The notes beneath the pieces are model-generated. The model was not told the DNA's origin, ran no database searches, and was given only the letters and a program-made list of their open reading frames with translations. From positions 1-64,000 of the forward strand of contig NZ_FNVP01000013.1 in assembly GCF_900108015.1 (NCBI RefSeq): a stretch of 64,000 nt of DNA, given 5' to 3'. The position numbers were made by a program, and so were the translations under genes. This document shows positions 1 through 9,263 of this stretch, one piece after another. The DNA is from Flavobacterium urumqiense. Lineage in GTDB: Bacteria > Bacteroidota > Bacteroidia > Flavobacteriales > Flavobacteriaceae. The first letter of the stretch is position 1. Every line of letters begins with the position of its first letter.

Positions 1-280
1 CCTCTGGTTTTATTTTTTTTCTCTTTTGAACAAAGGCACTAGATGTGAAATTTTGAACTTTCTGACAATCTAATTTTGAGTTGAGATGTTGTAGAAAATT
101 ATCAATTTCAATTACCATACTTTTCTTTAATAAATTCAGCATAAAAAGCAATACCCGACCAAAAGGCTGCTTACGATTTCTGGTAAAATCTTGTTCCTTC
201 ATCCTATAATCTAATATTATTTCTTTGCTAAAAATTACTTCTCTCAATTGTTTAATGATTAAGATTGAGCTCTTCGACAT
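1..280 (-). CDS. IS4-type transposase, N-terminal part, runs off the left edge
   Basis: Reading leftwards from the ATG at 278-280 gives about 93 uninterrupted codons up to the window edge. The N-terminus MSKSSILIIKQLREVIF and the stretch FTSSAFVQKRKKIKPE match what I recall of the start of IS4-group DDE transposases in Flavobacterium, where this region precedes the catalytic RNase H-like domain. The catalytic Asp/Asp/Glu residues would lie outside the window, so it cannot be judged whether the gene is intact. The end of the insertion sequence should lie between 281 and about 395, but no terminal inverted repeat can be identified without the other end. The family assignment is from memory of the family, not from a search. 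Confidence 0.7.
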   Translation of the reverse strand, partial: MSKSSILIIKQLREVIFSKEIILDYRMKEQDFTRNRKQPFGRVLLFMLNLLKKSMVIEIDNFLQHLNSKLDCQKVQNFTSSAFVQKRKKIKPE

Positions 281-395
281 ATGTTAAACTGTTATATTAC
301 AGCTTAAATATAAGAAATATACTATAAAAAACCTAATTGCAAATACAATAAATAGCTGTAAATCAAAACAATAAAACCTTAACTTAATGACATTG

Positions 396-476
396 AGCGC
401 GAGCGTCCCGCTCGTGCCTATTACAAATTTATAGTAATTTACTTTTCTTAGTGTTCACGAGCGGGACGCTCGCGCT
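396..476. repeat. REPIN-like inverted pair of GC-rich palindromes
   Basis: Two perfect 21-base arms (396-416 and 456-476) are exact reverse complements of each other, separated by 39 AT-rich bases. Each arm is itself a hairpin, CGAGCG-TCC-CGCTCG. This nested arrangement, a palindrome doublet in inverted orientation that can also fold as one long hairpin, is the structure of a REPIN. The GC content is far above that of the flanks. A GC-rich tail (about 477-495, with GCAAG and CTTGC arms nearby) continues to the next gene. REP elements of this kind are usually mobilised by a Y1 (RAYT) transposase, and none is visible in this window. Confidence 0.75.
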
Positions 477-520
477 GGCGGGGGGCAAGCCCAACGAAAC
501 CCTTGCTGTTGTAGCAGTTT

Positions 521-1483
521 TTATTCCACGAATCCTAAACTATCTTTTGAGTTAGGATAAAATATTTTTCTAATTTCGTAGCTTAACTCGTTCACTTCAT
601 ATAAATATTCAGAACCGACATTATAATCTGCTATGATACTATTAATTACGTTCCATTCGTAAACTTTTTCTCCATCAACAGAATTTTCTTTAATGTATCT
701 ATCGCAACTATTTACAATTTTGGTTGTTCCTAACATTATACTTTCTCGGTCATTTATTAATTTATCACTTTTAACTTGCATAACACCTAAAGTGTGACTT
801 TTATCAGAAAATCTATGTTTAATATTTTCGATTAGTCTTATAACTTTTGGACGATTAAAATCCTCATAAATCAGTATTGAGTAAGCAACAGATTCTAATG
901 CTTCGTTTTTAGTTATGTCTTTGATTAACTCTCCGTAAAGATTATTAAAATGTCTATATCTTGATTTTAAATAATTTTCTTTTCTTCTAACAGTTCCATC
1001 TTGTGAAAACCTTATGTTATTGGTTAGTTGAAAAATAAAAATTAGAATTATTATCCAAAGTTCATTCGCAATTGTTGTAAAATCAGGAAGAATATTTTCT
1101 TTTATTCTTATTATTTTATCATAAACGAAATAAGAGATTATTATTATTGTAGACCAATATAATGCTTGTCGATACCAATCTAAAAGCTTTCCTCTACTTG
1201 TAACAAGATTGAAAAGTAAACGAAAAATGATATAATAAATATTTACTAAATATATATTGGTTACATATTTGTCAAGATTGAAATAATAAAGAGCAGATGA
1301 AATTATTATTAAGTATACAATTGGTGTTAGTACACGAATTAAGAAATTTAGAGCTGGAGCTTCTTCGGCTTTTACAAAGATAGATATTCCCCTGTAGCCA
1401 ATAGAGTAGGAATGTTTTCCAATCCAATTAATTAAAAAAAATAAAACAACTCCAAATGTGATTTGTACAAAAAAAATATCCAT
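521..1483 (-). CDS. Five-TM membrane protein with C-terminal lysozyme/transglycosylase-like motifs
   Basis: Function is not established. The 320-residue protein has about five membrane segments (roughly 4-22, 47-66, 76-94, 107-125, 139-152) followed by a soluble part from about 157. In that part, LESVAYSILIYEDFNRP (196-212, with E197 and E207), TLGVMQV (231-237) and ADYNVG (285-290) occur in the order and approximate spacing of the catalytic Glu, GLMQ and AYNxG motifs of lysozyme-fold lytic transglycosylases. The EDF element also resembles the GT51 peptidoglycan glycosyltransferase start. I infer a membrane-anchored, possibly peptidoglycan-acting domain. The family is not one I can name. It stands alone between a REPIN and a structured repeat, which fits an accessory gene. 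Confidence 0.55.
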   Translation of the reverse strand: MDIFFVQITFGVVLFFLINWIGKHSYSIGYRGISIFVKAEEAPALNFLIRVLTPIVYLIIISSALYYFNLDKYVTNIYLVNIYYIIFRLLFNLVTSRGKLLDWYRQALYWSTIIIISYFVYDKIIRIKENILPDFTTIANELWIIILIFIFQLTNNIRFSQDGTVRRKENYLKSRYRHFNNLYGELIKDITKNEALESVAYSILIYEDFNRPKVIRLIENIKHRFSDKSHTLGVMQVKSDKLINDRESIMLGTTKIVNSCDRYIKENSVDGEKVYEWNVINSIIADYNVGSEYLYEVNELSYEIRKIFYPNSKDSLGFVE

Positions 1484-1633
1484 AAAGTTTTTCTAAAATT
1501 TGCTACATACTCATGACAACAGTCATATTATTTTATCTCAAATATATTGTTTTTTTTCTTACAATTCATCTGGCTATTTAAGATTTGTCGGATGAATTTG
1601 CAAAATGACATTATGAAATCAAAAACGCTCTCA

Positions 1634-1745
1634 ATAGCCCCGATAGAAATGAAAAACCTAGTAAGAGCTGGTGTTCAGCTCTTACTAGGTTTGTAATGTA
1701 TAGCGGGAAATGCGTTCTAAAAAAACGAACTCGTTCTGCTCCTAA
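1634..1745. repeat. Structured repeat element, copy A (AGCCCCGATAG ... TATAGCGGGAA)
   Basis: The block starts with AATAGCCCCGATAG, has a perfect 17-bp stem (1654-1670 with 1676-1692, loop GTGTT), and closes with AATGTATAGCGGGAA. CCCG of the left border can pair with CGGG of the right border as an outer stem. A second copy with the same borders but a different inner stem lies at 45285-45370, so the borders are conserved while the inner helix varies. It sits downstream of rhlE (minus strand) and may also end its transcript. I recall similar blocks scattered through flavobacterial genomes, but no named family. Confidence 0.7.
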
Positions 1746-1762
1746 AAAACAATAAAAATTAA

Positions 1763-3052
1763 TTATCTATTAGAACGTCGGTCATTATTTTGACTTGGAC
1801 GTCTTGGACCAAAACTATTATTGCTGCTTCGGTTTGTAGTATCTGTTTTTGGTTTTCGCGGAGTTGAATCGCGTTGTTGTCTTCCTTGACCTTGTTTAAT
1901 TGGTTCTTTGGAAGCGTTAGGATCAGGCTCGAAACCTTTGATGTTTTCTTTAGGCAAATTTAAACCCACTAATTTTTCTATATCATGTAAAAAAACCGTT
2001 TCGTCCGGACTGAATAATGAAATAGCTTCACCACTCGCACCAGCTCTTCCTGTACGACCAATGCGGTGAACGTAATCTTCAGGAATATTAGGCAATTCAA
2101 AATTAATCACATGCGGTAATAACGGGATGTCTAAACCTCGTGCTGCAATATCCGTAGCGACTAAAGCGGTTAGGCTCCCGTCTTTGAAACCTGCCAAGGC
2201 TTTGGTTCGTGCTCCTTGACCTTTGTTACCATGAATGGCAGCTGCTTTAATTCCGGCGCTAATCATGCTTTCCGTCAGTTTATTGGCGCCTTGTTTGGTT
2301 CGGGTAAAAACCAAAATTTGTTTCCAGTTTCCTTCCGTAATAAGTTTAATGATTAGTTCTGTTTTTTTCTCTTTGGCAACAGGATATACTTTTTGAATAA
2401 TAGCATCCACGGTTGTGTTTTCCGGGGTTGCTTCCACATGAACGGGATGGTGCAAAATGCCCATTGCCAATTTCTTAATGTCTTTTGAAAAGGTTGCCGA
2501 AAACATCAAGTTTTGCCTTTTTGAAGGTAATACTTTTATAATGCGCTCAATGTCTCGTACGAAACCCATGTCCAGCATACGATCAGCTTCATCCAAAACT
2601 AAGATTTCAACTTTTGCAAGCGATATTAAACCCTGATTTTGCAAATCTATTAACCGACCTGGAGTGGCAACTAAAATATCGACACCCTGACGCAGTTGTG
2701 TCACTTGTGGATTTTGGTTTACTCCCCCAAAAATAACGGTGCTTTTTAAGTCTAAAAACACACTATATTCTTTTATATTAGCCAATATTTGTGCTGCTAA
2801 TTCTCGTGTTGGAGTTAATATTAGGGCACGAATAGGTCTGTTTCTTAACTGTTGACCTTGTGATAATAATTGTAAAATAGGTAGTGTAAAACCTGCCGTT
2901 TTTCCTGTTCCTGTTTGTGCAGATGCTAATACATCTTTACCTTCTAAAATGGGTGGAATTGCTTTTTGTTGTATTGGAGAAGGTGTAGTATATCCTTTTT
3001 TGCTGATGGCTTTTAGTAAGGCATCAGATAAGCCTAATGAGTTAAATGACAT
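1763..3052 (-). CDS. rhlE: DEAD-box ATP-dependent RNA helicase, RhlE type
   Basis: The 429-residue protein carries the full DEAD-box set in order: Q motif with [10 protein letters not shown], motif I AQTGTGKT, Ia PTRELAAQ, Ib TPGRL, II DEAD, III SAT, then in the second RecA domain [12 protein letters not shown] and the [10 protein letters not shown] motif VI. A short, Arg/Asn/Gln-rich basic tail follows from about residue 375, as in RhlE, which unwinds short duplexes in ribosome assembly and RNA turnover. The [11 protein letters not shown] context and the compact core favour RhlE over DeaD or SrmB. It is monocistronic: a -7 box lies at 3108-3115 and a structured repeat follows the stop codon. 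Confidence 0.93.
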   Translation of the reverse strand: MSFNSLGLSDALLKAISKKGYTTPSPIQQKAIPPILEGKDVLASAQTGTGKTAGFTLPILQLLSQGQQLRNRPIRALILTPTRELAAQILANIKEYSVFLDLKSTVIFGGVNQNPQVTQLRQGVDILVATPGRLIDLQNQGLISLAKVEILVLDEADRMLDMGFVRDIERIIKVLPSKRQNLMFSATFSKDIKKLAMGILHHPVHVEATPENTTVDAIIQKVYPVAKEKKTELIIKLITEGNWKQILVFTRTKQGANKLTESMISAGIKAAAIHGNKGQGARTKALAGFKDGSLTALVATDIAARGLDIPLLPHVINFELPNIPEDYVHRIGRTGRAGASGEAISLFSPDETVFLHDIEKLVGLNLPKENIKGFEPDPNASKEPIKQGQGRQQRDSTPRKPKTDTTNRSSNNSFGPRRPSQNNDRRSNR

Positions 3053-3107
3053 AAATGGTGTTTATGAAGCGAACACAATTATTTAGTTTACTTCTTTTAA
3101 GTGGGCG

Positions 3108-3115
3108 CAAAGGTA
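3108..3115 (-). promoter_or_regulatory. Bacteroidota -7 box for rhlE
   Basis: On the minus strand this reads TACCTTTG, an exact match to TAnnTTTG. It lies 55 bases upstream of the rhlE start, leaving a leader of roughly 45-50 nt. No clear -33 TTG was found. Confidence 0.55.
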
Positions 3116-3253
3116 CTGCTAATTTTTCGAAGTGCTTTTGATTGCTTGATTTTGTTTAAATAAAATACAGTACTTCAATTTAATCCGCAGTAAACTAAGA
3201 TAAAATTTACTACTGTAGATATGCTGTAAGAATCACAAAAATATACAAACAAA

Positions 3254-3281
3254 AAAAAATCGGGAATATATCCCGATTTTT
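3254..3281 (-). terminator. Rho-independent terminator after the metallopeptidase gene
   Basis: A perfect stem AAAAATCGGGA / TCCCGATTTTT with loop ATATA lies 20 bases beyond the stop codon of the minus-strand gene ending at 3303. The A and T runs on both sides would let it work in both orientations. Confidence 0.8.
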
Positions 3282-3302
3282 GAGTTCTGATTAAATTCTG
3301 AT

Positions 3303-4163
3303 TTATCTTATTTCATCAAAAGTATTTCCTTGTTTAATATCTCCTGTTTTATACCCTTTCATAAACCAAGCTTTACGTTGTGCGGAAGTTCCATGTGTAA
3401 ACGATTCCGGAACAATATGTCCTTGAATTTTAGCTTGAATAGCATCATCACCTACTGCATGTGCTGCACTTAGCGCTTCATCAATATCGCCTTCTTCCAA
3501 GAAATTGTTCATTTTTTGATTGTAATGCGTCCATACACCAGCATAAAAATCAGCTTGTAATTCTAAAGCTACGGATAATTTATTGGCTTCGGCTTCACTT
3601 TTTCCTTCTTGCATCTGTCTCATTTTATTAGAAGTTCCTAATAAGGTTTGTACATGATGTCCAATCTCGTGGGCAATTACATAAGCGGTAGCAAAATCAC
3701 CCCCTTGAGCACCAAATCTCGTTTTCAGTTCCTCAAAAAATGCCAAGTCCATATATACTTTTTGATCGCTGGGGCAATAAAAAGGTCCCGAAGCCGATGT
3801 AGCATTGCCACAAGCAGTTTCTACAGCATCCGTAAACAATACTAAATTTGGTCTTTTATATTGCATATTGTTTTCCTGAAAAATCTTTGACCAGACATCC
3901 TCAGTATCTACTAATATAGCTTCTATAAACTTGCCTTCCTCAATTTCTGTTGCTGTCAAAGCTCGTTGTTCAGTAGGAGTACCATTTCCTTGGTTCATTT
4001 GTTCTAATATTGGAGAAAGCATTTGGGCATTTTCTCCTCCAAATACATTCAATAACAATATAATAATCCCAATAATTCCTCCTCCAACAATTGTTTTTCC
4101 ACTAGAGGACATTCCTCTTCGGTCTTCGAAATTTTCACTTGAACGCCTGCCACTCCATTTCAT
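3303..4163 (-). CDS. YpfJ/KPN_02809-family zinc metallopeptidase
   Basis: The 286-residue protein starts MKWSGRRSSENFEDRRG, the typical WxGRxxSxNxEDRRG opening of this family. It has one membrane segment at about 24-41 (GGGIIGIIILLLNVFG) and a large exported domain. The HEIGH zinc site is at 165-169, followed by a downstream ELQADFYAGVW element that supplies the third ligand in such gluzincin-like proteins. Cysteines at 118 and 130 could form a disulfide. The family is widespread, annotated as neutral zinc metallopeptidase, and its substrate is unknown. The gene stands alone with its own terminator at 3254-3281. Confidence 0.9.
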   Translation of the reverse strand: MKWSGRRSSENFEDRRGMSSSGKTIVGGGIIGIIILLLNVFGGENAQMLSPILEQMNQGNGTPTEQRALTATEIEEGKFIEAILVDTEDVWSKIFQENNMQYKRPNLVLFTDAVETACGNATSASGPFYCPSDQKVYMDLAFFEELKTRFGAQGGDFATAYVIAHEIGHHVQTLLGTSNKMRQMQEGKSEAEANKLSVALELQADFYAGVWTHYNQKMNNFLEEGDIDEALSAAHAVGDDAIQAKIQGHIVPESFTHGTSAQRKAWFMKGYKTGDIKQGNTFDEIR

Positions 4164-4263
4164 AACATAATGTATTAAGTCATTTGTATTTTTAAAATCA
4201 GTACTAATTTAGATTGTTTTTTTGTAATTGGATTCAATTTTCGCAATAAATAATCTTCATAAG

Positions 4264-7200
4264 TTATTTAATCCATTTCAAAATGGACTCTTCAATAATT
4301 CCTTTTATTATAGGTTTTGCAATATAATCATTCATTCCAGCCGCTATACATTTGTCTTTTTCCTCTTTTTCTGTGCCCGCAGTTATTGCAATTATAGGTA
4401 CATTTTGACCAGATTTTAGATTTCGTATTTTTTTCGCAGCTTCATATCCATTCAAAATTGGCATTTGAATATCCATAAAAATAAGATCCGGGTTTAAAGT
4501 TTCAAATTGATCAACGGCCACTTTTCCATTTGGAATTTCAAAAATTGTCACATTTATAAATAAGTTTTTAATGATAGTTTTAAGTAATAACATGTTAACT
4601 TTATTATCCTCAACAAGCATTATATTTATTTTTTGATAATTTTTAAATGCTATCTCTTTATAGATATCTGGAATAATAATTTCCTTAACCTCATCTGACT
4701 CCACGTTACTGATTTCTAAATCTAAATAAAAATAAAAGGCGCTACCAAATTGAACTGTGCTTTCTAATTGTAAGTGACTATTCATCAAACCTAATAATTG
4801 GTTCGAAATGGTGAGACCTAATCCAGTTCCTCCAAATTTTCTTGTAGTTGAGTTATCTTCCTGAGAAAAGGCTTTAAAAATTTTCCTTTTGTTCTCCTCT
4901 TGTATTCCAACACCAGTATCAATAACAGAAAAAAGTATTTTAGCTCTGGAATCATTTGTTTTTTCAGCAACTGAAACATTTAATTTTATGGAACCTTTTT
5001 CAGTAAATTTCACTGCATTTGATAAAAGATTTAGTAAAATTTGTTTTAAACGTACGCTGTCTGTCCAAAAATATTTAGGAACGTCTGACGCAATATTTAG
5101 TTCTAACGTCAAATTCTTTTGATTTGATTCATATAATATCAAATCAATAATTTGGCTCAAAATTTCCTGGACATCATTTTTTTCCAAATACAGCTCTAAT
5201 TTTCCAGCTTCTATTTTAGAAAAATCAAGAATGTCATTTATAATATCTAATAATGATTTAGCAGACTGATTTATCGTAGTCATGTATTTTTCTTGGGTTT
5301 TACCAAGATTTGTATTCATTAACAAATCAGTAAAACCAATTATTCCATTTAATGGAGTTCTGATTTCGTGACTCATATTGGCAAGAAATTCTGATTTTGC
5401 TTTATTGGAAGCTTCCGCTAATTCCTTTGCTTTAATAAAAGATTCTGTCTGTTTCGTCTCCGTAATATCAATAAAAATCCCTTCAATAAAAGTGATTTTT
5501 CCATCTTTGTATATCACATCCCCAAATTCTTCCACCCAAACAACAGTATTGTTTTTGTTTATAATTCGGTAGGTTAGATGTATCTGTTTTCCGTTTTCTA
5601 TGGCGTTTTGCTGTTCAAGGACGGTTCGCTTTTTGTCTTCCGGATGAATTAAATCGATAAATGAAAGTTTATTATTAAGGAAATCTGATTTTGGATAACC
5701 CGTTAGTTTTTCAATTTGATCGTTGATATAAATTTTAGTAGCATTTTTATCATATTTTGATAAATAAACGGTTCCGGGGATATTATTAGCAAGCAATCGA
5801 AATTTTTCTTCACTTTCATAAATCGCTATTTCATTTGTAATTCGTTCTATTGAGGAAGCAATATTTCTTGATAAAGTTTGCAAAATATTGACTTCATCTT
5901 CATTCCATTTTCTTTCATTATAGGTGTCATCAAAGCCTAAAAAGCCATGAAATTTGTTTTTTACAAAAATGGGAAAAAGAATCAAGGAAGTCACATCTAC
6001 CGCCAATAATTTGTTTTTTAAGGATTCATTTTCAATTTTTGGAATTGTTGCTTCATAAATTTTATTGTTCAACAAAGGAGTTAATAATTCTTCAAAATAG
6101 GCGTAAGGCAAATTTTGTAATTTTGTATTATTCTCGGTTAATCTGTTATTATTAATAATCCACCTGTATTTTTGGCTGATGGATTTTGCATCTGAATCAC
6201 TTTCATAATAATAAGCCCGGTGAGATTTAGTCGCTTTTCCCATTATAACAAGAACATCCGAGAAAATATCGTTGATATCGTTACTGTTTAGGAATTTTTC
6301 AGTGCAAACTGTCATGGCAGATAATAGCTCGCTTTTGTATTCCAATTTTTTCTCCGCTGTAAATCTCATATTTGATATAATCGCTAATGAAATTATATCC
6401 GATATAGTTTTGGCGAAATTAATGTCTTCGTTATCCCAGTTTCTTTGGTTTTTTGTAGTTTCAAAACTTAGCGTACCCACTAATTCTCCATTGGTTAGAA
6501 TAGGAATCTCAAGAAGCGATTTGATGTCGTTTTTTAAAAAATAGGATTTTGTAAATTCCGATACTTCAGATTTATTAAAAACATCAGGTGCGCTAATTTG
6601 TTTTTTTGCTTTTATTGATTCAAAATAAATTGGAAATTTTTCTTTGTCCAATATATTTCCAACACTGTATTTGTCAGTGTCCAAATGGTATAAAATTTCA
6701 CAGATAATTTTATCTTCTGTGTATTTCCAATAGCTGACCCTATTGCATTTTGAAGCTTTTGCTGCAGCTTCGATTATCAATTTTAAACTAGTTTCAAAAT
6801 TTTCATGATTACTAAAATTAGTTGTAGATAATTTTTTGATTGTTTTGTTGTATTGTTCATTTTTTTCTTGAAGTATTTTATTTTTAGCCTCAATATTTTT
6901 AAATGCAGTAGTATCTCTAGCGATACCGGAGTAGCCTAATATTTTGTTGGAGTCATTTTTTCGAATAATAACTTTTTGAGAAATCCATAATATTTCCCCA
7001 AATTTCTTTACCAACGGAATTTCAATTGTAGGAAAATCATTTTCGTTATCTTCTAAGTTTTGATAAAAGCGCATTATTTCTTTGACATAATCTTCTCGTA
7101 TAAATTCAGAATAATTATGGTTTAGAATTTCGTTCTCTTCATACCCTAAAATTTTAATGGTAAAATCATTTACGAAGGTAAAATTCCCATCTTTATCTAC

Positions 7201-8310
7201 TTCATAGATCATGTCCGTCGCTGATTGTATTAAGTTTTTATATTGATTCTGAATATTAATTTCGTTAGTTACATCTTGTCCAATTCCTATTATTAAATCA
7301 TCAGAAAACTTTTTGTCTTTCCATTGAATGTATTTGAATTCACCATTTTTACATTTTATCTTTCTGATAAATAATTGATCTTCGTTAAAATTTAAATGAT
7401 AATTTTCATCAGTAAATCTCGAGTTTTGAATATGTTTCCAATAGCCTGACCCCATAACCTCGCTTACAGAGTAACCTAAAATTGAAGTAACAGTTTCACT
7501 GCAAAATACAATCTCTCCCTTTTTATTTGTTGCAAGTATTAATGAATTTCCTTTATTTATAATTTGATCATTAAAACGAAATTTATCTTTTATATTCAAC
7601 GAGGATATATATCGGATGTAATTTAATATAAAAGTTAATAAAGTGTAATTAAATAATATGATTAAAGTTTTCAATGGTACAAGCGATAATGTCAGAACGC
7701 TAAAAAGGTAAATTAGTACAAAACCAACATAATACCAATACAGTTTAACTGGTTTAAGAATGCTGTAAGAAAAGAAAAAAGTAACCACAAACGCTACCAT
7801 CGGAATAAGATCAGCGTGTGTTAGAATTAGATTTCTACAAATTAAAGCAAAATAGAGAAGATATACAGTTATAAAAATATTTTTAATATTTCTAAATATA
7901 AAACCTGACTTTAAACTAGCAACATAAATAAGTAGCAATGCGATGCCAATTCCTACATTAGTAGCAAGTAAGCTTTTAGGTCTTACCCTAAAAATTTCTA
8001 AATTAATTTCTAATATGGGTAGTACTATTCCTAAAAATAAAAGATAGATCTGATACTCTTTATTCCTTAAATTTTCTTTATAATTTTTTTCTAAGGACTT
8101 ACTATATAAAATTTTTCTAATTTTTGTAAAGCTGTAAATCAATAACGAAAATAATATAACTAGAATAAGGATTATAGCCCAAAAATTAAGAGTGCTGTTA
8201 ATCAGTATTTTAATTAGCGAAAAATTATTTGTTGTTATAAAATTATAAAACCAATTAAGAAAAAACAGATTACTCTTAGTTGAAAATAATGAGCTATAGC
8301 ATAATACCAT
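4264..8310 (-). CDS. Membrane-bound hybrid sensor histidine kinase (PAS-PAS-GAF-GAF-PAS-HisKA-HATPase-REC)
   Basis: The 1348-residue protein has about eight membrane segments in residues 35-240, then PAS modules near 255-350 and 360-475 (PAS plus PAC style, e.g. GYSGIARDTT), two GAF-like domains near 500-645 and 665-825, and a third PAS at about 835-955. The HisKA domain has H981 in MSHEIRTP, the ATPase has FGGTGLGL at about 1159-1166, and the receiver has phospho-acceptor D1280 in MDIQMP and a lysine in AKP. There is no HPt domain and no neighbouring DNA-binding regulator, so its output partner must be encoded elsewhere. The signal is unknown; the many PAS/GAF modules suggest a cytosolic small-molecule, redox or light input. 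The start at 8310 is the longest option and may be too long. Confidence 0.9.
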   Translation of the reverse strand: MVLCYSSLFSTKSNLFFLNWFYNFITTNNFSLIKILINSTLNFWAIILILVILFSLLIYSFTKIRKILYSKSLEKNYKENLRNKEYQIYLLFLGIVLPILEINLEIFRVRPKSLLATNVGIGIALLLIYVASLKSGFIFRNIKNIFITVYLLYFALICRNLILTHADLIPMVAFVVTFFFSYSILKPVKLYWYYVGFVLIYLFSVLTLSLVPLKTLIILFNYTLLTFILNYIRYISSLNIKDKFRFNDQIINKGNSLILATNKKGEIVFCSETVTSILGYSVSEVMGSGYWKHIQNSRFTDENYHLNFNEDQLFIRKIKCKNGEFKYIQWKDKKFSDDLIIGIGQDVTNEINIQNQYKNLIQSATDMIYEVDKDGNFTFVNDFTIKILGYEENEILNHNYSEFIREDYVKEIMRFYQNLEDNENDFPTIEIPLVKKFGEILWISQKVIIRKNDSNKILGYSGIARDTTAFKNIEAKNKILQEKNEQYNKTIKKLSTTNFSNHENFETSLKLIIEAAAKASKCNRVSYWKYTEDKIICEILYHLDTDKYSVGNILDKEKFPIYFESIKAKKQISAPDVFNKSEVSEFTKSYFLKNDIKSLLEIPILTNGELVGTLSFETTKNQRNWDNEDINFAKTISDIISLAIISNMRFTAEKKLEYKSELLSAMTVCTEKFLNSNDINDIFSDVLVIMGKATKSHRAYYYESDSDAKSISQKYRWIINNNRLTENNTKLQNLPYAYFEELLTPLLNNKIYEATIPKIENESLKNKLLAVDVTSLILFPIFVKNKFHGFLGFDDTYNERKWNEDEVNILQTLSRNIASSIERITNEIAIYESEEKFRLLANNIPGTVYLSKYDKNATKIYINDQIEKLTGYPKSDFLNNKLSFIDLIHPEDKKRTVLEQQNAIENGKQIHLTYRIINKNNTVVWVEEFGDVIYKDGKITFIEGIFIDITETKQTESFIKAKELAEASNKAKSEFLANMSHEIRTPLNGIIGFTDLLMNTNLGKTQEKYMTTINQSAKSLLDIINDILDFSKIEAGKLELYLEKNDVQEILSQIIDLILYESNQKNLTLELNIASDVPKYFWTDSVRLKQILLNLLSNAVKFTEKGSIKLNVSVAEKTNDSRAKILFSVIDTGVGIQEENKRKIFKAFSQEDNSTTRKFGGTGLGLTISNQLLGLMNSHLQLESTVQFGSAFYFYLDLEISNVESDEVKEIIIPDIYKEIAFKNYQKINIMLVEDNKVNMLLLKTIIKNLFINVTIFEIPNGKVAVDQFETLNPDLIFMDIQMPILNGYEAAKKIRNLKSGQNVPIIAITAGTEKEEKDKCIAAGMNDYIAKPIIKGIIEESILKWIK

Positions 8311-8390
8311 AGGAATATTTAGATTAGGTTAGAAAGACTAGATTTTTGATCTTATCTTAATTGGTCAGTAATATATAATTTTTTTTAATA

Positions 8391-8425
8391 AAAAACACAA
8401 CCTGAAAAAGATCAGATTGCGTTTT
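8391..8425 (-). terminator. Terminator after the gene ending at 8458
   Basis: On the minus strand AAAACGCAATCTG pairs with CAGGTTGTGTTTT (two G-U pairs), followed by a T run. It lies 33 bases beyond the stop codon at 8458. Confidence 0.65.
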
Positions 8426-8457
8426 CTATAAAAAGTATCTTTTAAAGTTTAGGTTAT

Positions 8458-9228
8458 TTATTCCCACTCATTTTCGGAATCTATTCCTATAATTGAAGTG
8501 TAAATGACATAATACATAGAATATATAAAAGGAATTGTAAAAAATAAACCAATACAGCATCCAATAAAACCGACCAATGAAGCGATACGGCTTACAATTA
8601 TTAATCCCAAAAGCACTAAAGGTTGTTTTGAAACGATTATCATACTTGATTTTAGGGCATCAATAGCTTTTAGATTACCAAAAATAATTAGCGGAATAGT
8701 CAGGAATGTAAAAAAGGAGATTACAGCACTAAGTAATGCACCAATTATTTCGATACCAACAAGCTTTAACATTTCAGATAGACCAATGCTGAAAATCGTA
8801 ATTATAAATGCCGAAATGACGAGTTCCTGAAAATAAGGATTTTTATAATATTGGAAAACTGTAGAAACATGAAATTCTTCATCTTTTTCCGCACTATGAG
8901 CCATTTTAATTAATCCTGCTAAGAATGGAACCAAAAGACAATTAAACAATATTCCCAAAATTAAATATATAGCCAAATGCAGTCCTGTAAAATTTTCGAC
9001 TCTTAAATCATCTAAAATTTTTTGATTTAGTGCAGAAACTCCAAAAGTAGAAATCACTATTCCAGCAGCTAGAAATCCTAAAAGTATTGCAAATACAAAA
9101 ATCATTAGACCGGCATATAAAGCAATTTTTTTATAATTTTCAAATGCATGATTAAAAACATTTCCAAAATCTATTTGGTAACCATTGGTTTTTATTTCTT
9201 CTATTTTCTCTTTTGTAGTTTTCAGCAT
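8458..9228 (-). CDS. Polytopic membrane protein of unknown function
   Basis: The 256-residue protein has a 25-residue soluble N-terminus (NGYQIDFGNVFNHAFENYKK) and then about six hydrophobic segments (near 36-62, 88-112, 138-160, 162-188, 200-222, 225-245). The overall pattern resembles the integral-membrane domain found with some glycerophosphodiester phosphodiesterases and many small Bacteroidota proteins. No catalytic motif is visible. Similar flavobacterial proteins are sometimes labelled beta-carotene monooxygenase, which nothing in this sequence supports. It lies 35 bases downstream of the nitroreductase gene, so it is probably co-transcribed with it, and ends at a terminator. Confidence 0.75.
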   Translation of the reverse strand: MLKTTKEKIEEIKTNGYQIDFGNVFNHAFENYKKIALYAGLMIFVFAILLGFLAAGIVISTFGVSALNQKILDDLRVENFTGLHLAIYLILGILFNCLLVPFLAGLIKMAHSAEKDEEFHVSTVFQYYKNPYFQELVISAFIITIFSIGLSEMLKLVGIEIIGALLSAVISFFTFLTIPLIIFGNLKAIDALKSSMIIVSKQPLVLLGLIIVSRIASLVGFIGCCIGLFFTIPFIYSMYYVIYTSIIGIDSENEWE

Positions 9229-9263
9229 TTAATTTAAGGTTTTATTTGGTTAATTTACGGTTT

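Noticed and set aside
8458-9228. Assignment as beta-carotene monooxygenase
   Set aside because: There are no conserved histidines or family blocks; the true carotene-cleaving enzyme of the window is blh at 50718-51611.
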